From: Talpa occidentalis
Lineage: Eukaryota; Chordata; Mammalia; Eulipotyphla; Talpidae
Length of the DNA stretch: 64,000 nt
NCBI RefSeq assembly: GCF_014898055.3
Contig: NW_023601212.1
Coordinates: forward strand, 46,550,329 to 46,614,328
Direction of reading: 5' to 3'
Shown here: in pieces, positions 1 through 10,200 of the stretch
Numbering within the stretch: position 1 is the first letter of the stretch
Layout of the letters: every line of letters starts with the position of its first letter
Position numbers and translations under genes: made by a program
The notes under the pieces: model-generated
What the model saw: only the letters and a program-made list of their open reading frames with translations
Databases searched by the model: none
Told to the model about the DNA's origin: nothing

Positions 1-1009
1 CATTGGTTTTCTCAATCATGTATAAAAACCTTTCAGTACCTGATATGTTGTAAATTGTCAATTTTGATTGTCCTGCAATATTGTATACTTCAATGGTTTG
101 ATATCTGCAGAAATTGTTTCTGGAGAAATTAAGGGGTAAAAAGACCTCAACTGATTCCAATTGGTGGAACTTTTGACAGTGAAACTTTACTACAAAGGAA
201 GGACTGAATAGACTGTAGGAGATAATTCTGATTTTTGATGAGTTTTGTTTGAAATAATACTGGTGATTTTTTTTTTTTTGCATTTTGTTTTGACTTAAAA
301 AGGTTGTCTTGTATTGACTGACCAAGATCTGCAGCAATACTGTATTTTTGAAGCAGAGCTAACTTGTGTTTGCATTTTCTCTCCCCTTGATACCAACATG
401 GTATGAAAAAGTAGTAGTAATTTTTACTACTTGTGGCAATGAGTCTGTTTTTGCATAATTTCAATAGGGAATTTTGTCTGCTTAGACTAGAGAATTGGAT
501 ATGTGTTTCATTGTGTGGTTTTGATGGAAATTCTTCCAGGAAGTTGAGTTTGAACTGAGCCAAGAAGGGGATAACCTGATGCTTTGTTTGTAGGGTTCCA
601 GAGACCCCCAACTCTGATACAGGGCGCAGGGGACATTAAAACTGGCCAAGGACACTGCCCAAGTAGTTTATCCATCTGATTTCTTCACCTGTGCACACAA
701 TTGGAAAACTCTCTGAACCTGAGTGTTCAGAGAACAATAATGGGATTTATTTAACAAACCCGGGAAAAACAGTTTTACTGAGGCCAAAAATGGCCGTTTA
801 CCTCAAACCAGAAGCATGTTTTTAAAGTCCTAAATACAGACACTCCAAAGATGGCATCTTCCCACCACTGTGGACCTAGACCATGGGGCAGCCAGACTTT
901 AGGCCGGGATTCAACTCACGAAGACAACAGAAGACACTAGGAGATGTTCCCCAGGGCTGCTGAGATGACCCAGCACAGCACCAGACAAGCAACACTCAAA
1001 ACAGCTGCT
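1..1009. other. Intergenic, unassigned
   Basis: AT-rich sequence with no known gene. A 154-codon open frame on the minus strand (147-611) has no homology I recognise. Its composition (Lys, Ser, Leu, Gln rich) and uninterrupted length suggest a decayed retroelement or retrocopy, but this is not shown. Confidence 0.3.
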
Positions 1010-1010
1010 G

Positions 1011-1254
1011 GGCCTCCCTGGTGGTGCAGGGGTTAAAGTCTCAGCGCTATCAAGCTATCCCAGGCATTGCAGCATGAGTTCGATTCTGGCCAGGGAGCTG
1101 AGCCACATAGCGCAGCAGACCTCTCCCTTCTCGCCTGCTGCTCCCCACTCTGTCTCTGAGGTGATTCCTCTCATCCCCTCACCTTTGGCCTAGACCCCAG
1201 TTCTTGTATGTATAAATAAATAGATCTTTGGAGGGGGGCGGGAAATAGCAGCTG
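1011..1254 (+). repeat. tRNA-derived SINE, older type
   Basis: Starts ggcctccctggtggtgca and ends in aataaatagatc. Flanked by the direct repeat cagctgctg (1002-1010 and 1255-1263). The tRNA-like head is decayed. Confidence 0.85.
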
Positions 1255-1264
1255 CAGCTGCTGA

Positions 1265-1705
1265 ATGACCCACCGAACAGCCACACTCGTGCAGCTCAGT
1301 GAGGCTCCCCTCTCTAGGTCATCACCTTCCCTCCAGGCCATAACAGCAGCAAAACTAGGAACAGTTTCAGTCGCTTGGCTACCTGCAAAGCCGCCAAACT
1401 TTTCCTCTTTGAGATTGGCTGCTGGAGGCCTCCACATTCTTCAAAAGGTCTGCAACAGCCTTCTGAAGATCTGCATGGTGGGGGCAGAAATTGCTGGAAT
1501 TGCTGAAGATCCAAAAACTGAATGCTGGGGGCTGCTTCTGCAGTCCCTTATATTTCTTACCAGTTTGCACCCCAAAATGCGATACTTTGTTCGCATTTTC
1601 TCTGGGGCTATCTATCCTCACCAACACCGCTCTCCAGGGGCACCATCTGCAATAGTCTTTGACTTTGACCATCAGTTACTAGTTACACAACGAAGGTGAG
1701 GAAGC
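1265..1705. other. Unassigned stretch, possible decayed retrocopy
   Basis: Both strands carry overlapping open frames (144 codons on +, 97 and 88 on -) with no repeat signature. I recognise no protein in any frame. CAG/CTG-rich composition may explain the openness by itself. Confidence 0.2.
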
Positions 1706-1989
1706 ATGCCTGTATTAGCTGGATTGAACAATCCAGAAAAAAAAGTTTTGGTAACCTTGAACAGGAAACCCCAGGTAGAGTCTGGTAAGTCAGACCTTGT
1801 TCCTGAAACCTGCACAGACTGGATGTCGAGAGCTCACTCATCTCATGGAGTATTTCTGCAAAGCCAGCTAAATTGCTGTTTGGTCATTTTGCCCTGTGAT
1901 TTTGTTATAGGACAGGGAGAGGGGCAGCCCAAAAACCCTGCAAACCTGCCTATTCTAAATGGGTTCTGCCATCCGCCGCATCAACACAA

Positions 1990-2520
1990 AACATAGGACA
2001 CTTTAATGGGAAGGATCTTTAATAAAAACTAGGAAACAATACAGGTGAGGCAAAGAATCTAGTTTCTAAATGAAGCACCCAAAGTTACCCGTCCCCTCGT
2101 GGGTAAAAGTCCATCCAAATGGGATTGGCCCAGAACAAGGCCCCAAAGCCTGCCACAAGTCTAAAGCATCTTCCAGTGGGGACCCACAGAAAAGGGTCAC
2201 AAACAACTGGACAAGCCCGGAAGGAAAAGAGCAAAATCAACATCAAGATAAAAGCTGCCATTGTCACCTCCCCACGGGTCTCACCCACATCTGTGTCACC
2301 TAGTCCACGACCAAAAGACAAGCGCAGTTTCTTCACGTGTCTCTAGGCTCCATGTGCCTCCTCCAGGTCTCCTGGCTCCATCCTGCTTCCTTCCTCAGTC
2401 TCTTCTCCAGCTTCTCCTCTTCCTGCTCAGCTCCACCCTCCCTTGGGTGGGGCAGGGAACCTCCCCCTTTCCTGAGGACCACCCTGTTGCAATTTTATGC
2501 AAAAATAGGTGAAATGGACT
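1990..2520 (-). mobile_element. ERV internal fragment with env-like 5' end
   Basis: This block is related base for base to 29041-29500, so it is a dispersed element. On the minus strand an 83-codon frame (2085-2336) has a hydrophobic core (AAFILMLILLFSF) followed by Cys-rich, Trp-rich sequence, as a retroviral envelope signal peptide region would. It is a short remnant; no complete gene is present. Confidence 0.45.
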
Positions 2521-2849
2521 GAAAGTAGATTTAGCTTGCAAATATTTTACTGTTAAGATAAAATCGGGATCAAGGTGGAGAGAAATTGTTTTTATATAAG
2601 TTGAACCAGTTTTAAGATTTTTCTTGTAATTTTGTTATATTTGCTGTTGTTTTGGCTAGTGCCTCCAGATGTTTTCATTTTGGCATGGACTGATGAACTA
2701 TTTTCCAAGAATGGAGGACTTTTGTTTGCCACACTGGACAGTGCCTGATGACTAACTTGTTTTCCTTCCAAACTGGGACTCTGAAAAAACTCATCTGAGG
2801 CTACACCCCAGCATCCACACATTTGACCATAGAGGCTTCATCACCAGAG

Positions 2850-3558
2850 AAATGGTGACAAAAAGTGAAAGGGGGGGATGGTTGGAAGGGATGTCTCAGC
2901 AAACTCCACAAACAGGTTTTTGGACCCCACCCCCAACCCTGCCAAACAGATCCAAGATACCAAGGACTACAAATCCCATAATGTCATCACCACTGAAGGG
3001 AGGACTGCTGGGAACTGAGGGTGGAGTTAAGCAGCCAGGTTTGGTATATAACCAGACATGTGGGCCTTGGGGGATGCTTGGTATTTTGCCGATTTTCAGT
3101 GTGCTATTGGGGTCCCAGCTCAGAACTGACAAACGCATCGATTTATCTTTTTTTCTCGTTTGTAAATAAATACCCTCTTTGACCTTTCTGTGTTTGCCTG
3201 CAGTTGAGTCTCATAAGTCCCTTTAAAAAAAAAATGATTTATTTATTCATGCATACAAGAACTGGGGTACAGGCCAGATGTGTGGGAGGGTGAGATGATT
3301 CACCAGAGACATAGCCCGGGAACAGAACAGGCAGGCTGACCGAAATACGCTGCTGAGGGGAGCAGTTGGCAAGACAGGTGAGGTCTGCCGCTCCATGTGG
3401 GTATCTCCCGGCTGGGCTTGAACCCCTGCTACAGAGGCTGTGGCCAGCTTCACAGTGCTGCGCTCAACCGCCTGTGCCATCAGGGAGGCCCCTCCTAAGT
3501 CTCTTTTAAGCACGCAGGTGAAGACCCACAGTCAGGCAACCCATTTCACATTGTGACA
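2850..3558 (+). mobile_element. LTR of the same family as 60717-61186, split by a SINE
   Basis: Shares order and sequence with the solo LTR at 60717-61186: a proline-rich-looking ccaccccc start, 'gttaagcagccaggt', a TATA box (tatataa, 3045-3051), AATAAA at 3165-3170 and the end 'gtgaca'. A SINE sits inside it at 3227-3494. The left border and target duplication are unclear. Confidence 0.7.
3227..3494 (-). repeat. tRNA-derived SINE inside an LTR
   Basis: Complete older-type copy, poly(T) at left and cagggaggcccc at right. Flanks ataagtccctttaa and ctaagtctctttta are a diverged target duplication, so the SINE is younger than the LTR. Confidence 0.9.
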
Positions 3559-3599
3559 AGATCACCTTGGATTACCTAGGTAATCCTAAATCCAATGGC

Positions 3600-3792
3600 A
3601 GGTGTAAATCATGAAGACAGGCAGAGATTAGAGGGGTGTCAGAAGCTGGAATAGACTGGGAGGACCCTGCCCTAGAGCCTCTGGAGGGAGTGCATTCTTG
3701 TAACATCTTGATTTTGAACTTTTGGCCTCCAGAACCTTGAGAAAACAAGAGTTATTTTAAGTGACCCAGTTCATAGCCGCAAGAAACTAATT
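3600..3792 (+). mobile_element. MaLR-like LTR 3' part
   Basis: Contains the familiar 'ggcctccagaacctTGAGA' to 'gcaagaaactaattc' ending of MLT1/MST-type ERVL-MaLR LTRs. Heavily diverged. Confidence 0.5.
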
Positions 3793-4079
3793 CCTAAAGT
3801 GATGGGCACTTGAGTTTGAAATTGTTTTCCCCCATACATTGCTTATATTCTACTTATGTGACCACCCCCCCCACCTTTCACCATTTTATTTCAAGGTATG
3901 CTTGATTGTTCTTGTTCCAGAAAATTGCAAGAACTCCCTTTGCTGTAGCCTAAGGTCCAGTTGTAGACCCTGCAGTCAACCTGGGAAGGACACCCACATA
4001 AGGCTTTGCCCCACACCTACTGTGCCTGGCTGGTCCATCCTCCACTCTCCTCATAAGAAGCCCCTTGTCAGGTTACACC

Positions 4080-4270
4080 AAGTGGATGATCAACAGATAT
4101 TTGATGCATGGCACCCTAGGAAGTAGGTGTTATCACCTGAGGGCAACCAAGGGGCAGAAGGGTAAAGTGGAGAGGCCTAGGCCACCAGGTGGTGAGGGGC
4201 AGAGTCTGGTTTGACTCCAGTGGTCAGTAACTCCAGTCTCACTCTTACCTGTCAGGTGGCACTAGGGTGA
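4080..4270 (+). repeat. MIR-like fragment
   Basis: The core 'gggcaaccaaggggcagaaggg...gagtctggtttgactcc' follows the usual MIR order of a counted, aligned ancient SINE. Weak match. Confidence 0.35.
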
Positions 4271-4682
4271 TTATTTTACAGGTAAAGAAATTGAAGAGTA
4301 GGGCTGGCTCACCTGTCCAGTTCAGAATCCCAGTGGACAGTTGTACAGCAGTGTTTCAGAACTGGGGGTTTCTTATAACCTTGGAAGGTAACTGAGGGCT
4401 AAAGCTGCTGTACATTGCCTGGTGTCTTTGGGATCTGGGGCAGCCCATTAGTAAGGGGGAAAATTAAGGATAAGTAGGCATAGAAAGGGTTAATGGGCCA
4501 CAGAAAATGGCCTGGGGAGGGGAAGGTGGAAACAGTGCATTGGAGGTCTGGTACTAACTTAAGAAAATCTTGGGTTTTTGGAAACTTGGTTTTCTGGAAC
4601 CTTTTGAATTTTGGGGGTTTGGGGGGAGAGTTGGCAGAGACTTAAGTCATTGCATTGCTTAAGTCAAGGTTCAAGCTTGGTG

Positions 4683-4905
4683 AGAGGAAGGGGAGCGGAG
4701 AGTGGGAAGAAGAATAAAGAGGAAGAGGAGGGAGGGTGGCGGAGGAAGGATAAAGGGCCGATAGAGAGTGGGAAGGTTAGGAGGAGGAAGAGTGGGGAGA
4801 AGTAGAGGGAAGAGGAGGAGGAGGGGAAGTGGAGGAAAGGAGGGGGAGGAAGCGAGGAAAGGGTTGAAATCTGGGCACAAGGGAGAAGGAGGAGGAGGGA
4901 GAGCA
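4683..4905 (+). repeat. 220 bp polypurine (GGA/GAA) tract
   Basis: Nearly all purine on the + strand, with GGAGGA and GGAAGAGG units and very few pyrimidine breaks. Open frames across it on both strands are composition artefacts. Such tracts can form triplex DNA. Confidence 0.9.
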
Positions 4906-5979
4906 ATGTTTCAGCACACTTTTGTAATTGAATCTCAATTTCCAGCTGGTATGTTGGCCCTAGCCCTCAGTTTATTTACCTGTAAAATGGGGTGATTGTA
5001 ATAGTGCTACCTGGCAGTGTAGTTACTGGTCATTGCTGACTGGATTGACCCAGGGGCAGGGAAAGTAGCCAACCAGTGACTGGCTCTGAGCCTGAGCTCC
5101 GGATCTGCGGCCTCAGCCCTCCATTCCACCCACCATGAGCAGGCAGCAGGGACCAATGGCAGCGTGGGGGCTGAGGGCCTGCCCAGCCCTGCCGTCCAAA
5201 TGGCACTGGATGCCACTGGATGCTGGCCCTGGCTGCCTCCCAAGGAGAGCTTGCTGGGAAGGTCGGCCAACCAGGGCAGAAAACAAGCAGGGATGGATTG
5301 AGAAGGGGGAGCCTGGAGAGAGGGATCCAAGGCAGAGGCCCGCGTGAACATAGCACAGGCAAGCAGGTCCTGGGAGCCTGAAGAAACAGAGGCTCCTGAA
5401 GCCCATCTGCTGCTAGATTTGGGGCTCTCCGTCTTGACCTGGCCATTCCATCTCATCTGCCTGAGCTTCTGGGAGCCGGTGAGACTAGCCAAGAAACAGG
5501 GCCTGTGCAAGGCTCCAGGTCAGCTGAATCAGGGTGGTGGGCAGGCAGGCCAGTACTGGCCCATTCCTGGACGTGACAAGGGTCTTTGGGGGGCACCTTG
5601 GGGTGCAAATGTACGCATCGAGGCAGGCTGGGTACCAGATGTGTGGATTTTGTACTCCCTGGTCCTTTGGGGGTATGGCACTGAAGCTTAATTGACAAGG
5701 TTTTGGCACGCATTTGTGATTAGCTGTGTCCTTGAAATATATTACTGAATTAAGTACCCTCTGGGGCTCCCAGAGTTTGAGTTTAGAACTCCTCAGGTCC
5801 CTGGAATATTTAAATATTTTAGAGGCTTTGGGGCCTGGGTTTACGACAAGCTGGGGCAAAAGCCCAGTACTGTGATTTTCTAGTCCCCCGGGGTAGGGAT
5901 GTAGAATGCCAGCTAGCGCTCCTAGAAGGAGAGCCCGAGCCACGCCTCTCGGCTGTGGGATACACGTGTTTTCTAACCG
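4906..5979. other. Upstream flank of SLC27A1, no gene seen
   Basis: Single-copy-looking sequence of moderate GC. Several open frames overlap on both strands (e.g. 167 codons, minus, 5007-5510), but none resembles a protein I know. Possible regulatory flank. Confidence 0.4.
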
Positions 5980-7260
5980 CAAAGCTGAGGGCCGGCGGGG
6001 GTGGGCGGGAACGAAGCTTAGTTGTCATGGAGACTCGGCACAACTAGCTGGGGAGTTCTAGGCCCCGAGTCTCGTTGGCAGTTGTCTCTCTGGCCCTGGG
6101 GCCCTCTCTATGGTCGTGGCCTCCGGAAGGGGGCGGACCTTGGCAATGGGGCTGAGGTTCTCAAAGCCAGACAGGTTGGAAGAAGGCCTCGGGGCGGGAC
6201 TGGGAGGGCAGTTGGGACGGAGCCCAGGCGTTATGGTGGCCGGAGTTAGGCCTAGGGGTAGTGACTGGGCCAAAGCCTGAGGGCAGGGCCCGTGTCCCGG
6301 GTGGAACTTGCGCCTGGGAACGCCAGCAATGCCGGGGTGGAGGCGGGGCTTGGCGTGGGGGCGGGGTCTTATTCAGAGTGGGTGCGGCGTTTGCTCACGG
6401 CTAGGACCCTAGTCTTAACCTAGAGGCCCTACCGGGCTGGCCCCCAGCGGCCTGGGAGATAGGGGCGGGGCCTGAAGGAAAGACCACGACCTATCGTTGG
6501 ACATGTGGACCCTGGGATCGAGGGCCTGGCATGGGGGCGGGGCCCAGGGAAGGACCTGGATTTGTGGTCGGGCACAAGGAGGAACCCAGACTTGGGGACC
6601 AAATCGAGAGGGTGGAGCGTGGTTCCCAAAGGCCTCCAGTTAGGTGAAGGCATGACAATAATGGAGGGGTTCCTGAACGAGCTGAGCCTGCAGGTGTGGC
6701 CCAGTCTAATGATTGGCAGAGAAGTCTGGGCCTGGCTGGGAGCAAGGCGGCCTGTGGGCGGAGCCTGCCTGCGGCATGGCCAATCCCAGGTCTGGGGGCG
6801 GGGTCTGGCTGCAGCCCACGGGTCTGGGTTTCGGCCAGCGGAGGGGCGCGTCTTCGCCAGCAAGTGGGCGGTGCTCCGGGGGCGGGGCCTGGGGCGGGGC
6901 CTGGGGCGGGGCCTCTGGGGCGGGGCCTCTGGGGCGGGGCCTCTGGGGCGGGGCCCGGGCGGCTCGCGTCCTCAGCTCAGTCGGCGTCCCCAGGATGCGG
7001 GCTCCGGGTGCGGGAGCGGCCTCCGTGGCCTCGCTGGTGCTGTTGTGGCTGCTGGGGCTGCCGTGGACCTGGAGCGCGGCGGCAGCCCTCGGAGTGTACG
7101 TGGGCGGCGGCGGCTGGCGTTTCCTGCGCATCGTCTGCAAGACGGCGAAGCGGGACCTGTTGTGAGTGCATTCCGGGCCCCGGGCTGGGGTCGGGGGCGG
7201 GGCTGCGAGCCCTGGGGCGGATCAAAGGGGGCTCCTGGGGCGACCTAGGGGGTGCCCGGA
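5980..7260 (+). promoter_or_regulatory. CpG island and promoter region of SLC27A1
   Basis: Composition turns sharply GC- and CpG-rich from about 5.98 kb and falls off after exon 1, with many GGGGCGGGG elements and no convincing TATA box before the start codon. This is the usual form of a dispersed housekeeping-type promoter. The transcription start cannot be fixed from sequence; the last 120 bp before the ATG are the most likely place. Confidence 0.75.
6878..6957 (+). promoter_or_regulatory. Tandem GC-box (Sp1/KLF-type) array, six boxes
   Basis: Six copies of ggggcggggcc occur in direct tandem. The first two units are spaced at 12 bp and the later ones at 14 bp (unit ggggcggggcctct). The array ends about 38 bp before the SLC27A1 ATG. 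It is both a perfect cluster of Sp1-type sites and a short minisatellite, and the regular G-runs could also form G-quadruplexes. Function as a core promoter is inference. Confidence 0.8.
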
Positions 7261-10200
7261 GGGCTTGGGAATGCGGTTTAGAAGACTGGGGCCAAGGCTA
7301 GGTCGGAGCCGTGGCCTGAAGGAGTGACGGGTAGGGGCGTTCTGAGGGAACCTACAGGAGACAGCCTGAAGGTCTCTGAAGGGAAAGGAATAGGTCTCAA
7401 GATTCTTGGGGTTAATTGGGAGGCTTCAGGAGACTGGAAAGAAACTTGGGAGTTCTTGGGTAGCTGGTAGAAGTTCTAGGTAGTTCGGGGGGCTGATTGG
7501 GAAATTGTAATTTGGAGTCTTTGGGGCTGGGTGACTGTGGGAGACCTTTGGAGGCTCTTGAGGAATTCTGGTGGGTCCCCCGTGGGTTCACAGGAGCTAT
7601 CTGTTGGTTTCTAGGGTCTGCCAAGATACCTTGGGTCAATTTACGAATTTTTTTTGGGGGGTGTGAAGGGGCTTCTTGGGAAGTATGTAGAGGACTTTTA
7701 GGGTCTGTGAAAGGTGTCTGTCTCTTCAGGGCCATCTGTAGGCTTCTGTGTAGCTGGGGGCAATCTGTGAGTGTGATTTCTGTGTGGGATTTTGGAGGAG
7801 GTTTGGAATTTGTGGAGAGGCCACTACATATTCCAATACTTGTTTTCTTCTCCCACCCCCCCACCCCCCATCCCCATGGCACTGCAAATATTCTAATACT
7901 TGTTTGGGAATCTCTGGGGACTGAGACCTCTGTGGGGGAGGAGGAGGGATTCTGGTTTCTTATGCGGGTATTCTTGGAGAATCCTCCTAAGGTGATACTG
8001 TCCTAAGATGACATTGGTGTTGCTGGGATCCCCAAATGAGCAAATGACAGCCCCGTGTGGCCAGACTTGTTGACTTCGCAGGCACCCTTTCTGTTTGGAG
8101 TTGGAAGGACTAAACCCATTGTAAGGATGAAGAAACTGAGGCTTGGGAGCAGTAGGAGGGGTATGGAGCTGGGAAAAATTCACTGCAAGTTAAGTCTTTT
8201 AGAATTCATCTTTTTTTTTTTTTTTTTTCCCATGGCCCTCTTTGCTGCTGTCCGCCTTCCCTCATTGGCTTTCTAACATACAGATCTGATTTCATCTTAT
8301 GTTCACACACTCCACAATCCAACTCTCCTCCTGAGTCTCCTGAGTTGGAAACTCAGCCTCCCATTGGGCACTGAAATCCCGCCAACCTGTCTCCTGCCCA
8401 CTTGAACTCACCACCTTGATCGGCCCACCTAGTCCGTGAATCAGCTCCTCTTGTCCAGCACAGGCTGCTCCCTCTGCCACCTGAAATATATGACTTCCGT
8501 TTACCTGGTGATTCCTTATCATGTTGCCTCCCTGGGAGACCCTTTGTGGAATTTTCCTATTAATCATCCTCTCATGGCTCCTCTCACCCTTAGATCCTAG
8601 ATTATGTGAAGTCCCTGACCTTATCCCCTGAAGCTTCTCCCTTTTGTCACTGTTCCAGCTACATTGGCCTCCTCGCTGTTCCTATACACGCATAACCTTG
8701 TTCTAGTCTCGGGGCCTTTGCACTTGCTATTGCCACTGCCTGGACTGCTCTTTCCTGTTCTTTTTCATCCTGCTGTGGTTTAAATATCACCTCCTCAGAG
8801 AGTCCCTGACACTGAGTCTCCATAGACCCGCCCCTTTTGTTGCTCTCTAATAATAGCCAACATTTACTGAGTGCCCCCTCCTCCCCTAACAAGGTGCTAA
8901 GCATTTTATAGGCATGGCTCCTTGAGTGCTCCCAGCAACCTCCTGCGGTGGGTACTCTTCTCATTTAGAGATAAGTAAATTGAGGCACAAAGTGGTTATG
9001 CCACATGTGCAAGGTCACATAGGTCATGGGCATAGGATTTGAATCCAGTTAGAGTCACTCCAAACTTTGACCTATGGCCGCTATTCATTATCTGTAATTC
9101 TCGTATGTGTCTGCTTTCTTGCCTTTGATTCTTAGGTTCCCCCCACCCCAACACACTATGAGCTCTGTGTTGGCTTTTGTGTCACTGTGGCCCTGGCCCC
9201 TGCTCAGGGTGGCACAGCAGGAGTATGGGCCATGTTTGTTGACTGGCTGGCCCGCCCTACTCCATGGGTTCACCCAGGCCCCATTTCTCCCTTGCCCCTG
9301 CTCTGCCCCATGAAACTGTGGGGATCTGTGCCTGGCTGTCTTCCTGGGATAGGAGCTGAGTCTACTCTGAGTCCCTGATACAGAGCTTGACACACTTTTC
9401 TGTAGGAGGCAACCTCAAAGATGGCTGCAACTCCTGGTCCTTGTTTGATGCCCTCCCTTTGAGTGTAGGCTGGGCCTGTGACTCACTGCTAATGAATAGA
9501 GCTCAGTACAGCAGGTCTTTGAATACTGCTGTGTTGTTGTAACGGTGCTGAGAAAAAAACAATTCTGCCCAACATTGAATAAATTGGTATTATTCCAAGC
9601 ACCTGCTTTCATTATACATCAATATACTGAAAATCACATTTTCCAAGTACACATTGATGATACTGAGTGAGGACATATTGTAGAAGTGAGGGGGTGTCAC
9701 ATTTGAGATTAGACAATTAAAAAGTACCATCCTGGGCACTTTCTCTTGGCTCACTTACTCTGGGGGCAGCTTGCTGCCATGATGTGACTCAGTCACATGG
9801 AGAGGCTCATGTGAGTGAACTTGGAAGTGAACTGGTCTCCCAATAAAACTGTGAGATGACTGGAGCTCCAGCTGACACCATGATTGTCGCCTCACAAGAG
9901 ACCCTTAGCCAGAACCACCACCTAAGTCACTCCCATAGTCCAGAGACTATGAGATATAAGTGTTTATTGTTTGGGGTGATTTGTTACACAGCAGGAACTG
10001 ACTAATAGAGCCTTTATAATCTTCTCTGTGTACCAGGCCATGTCCTAATATGCTCATATTCCTGTTAAGAAGGGATGCTTGTTAATCCCCTTTTATATGT
10101 AGGCCAATGAAGGCATGGAGGTCATTTGCACAGGAACACACAGTCAGGGAGGGGTAGGGCTCCAGAGTGGTGTTCTTAGTCTTGGTGCTGGGTTGGTGAT

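Noticed and set aside
5007..5510. 167-codon minus-strand open frame upstream of SLC27A1
   Set aside because: GC-rich sequence with open frames in several phases at once; no recognised domain and no splice or start context.
6505..7248. 247-codon plus-strand frame over the SLC27A1 promoter
   Set aside because: Out of phase with the FATP1 start and made of GC-box repeats.
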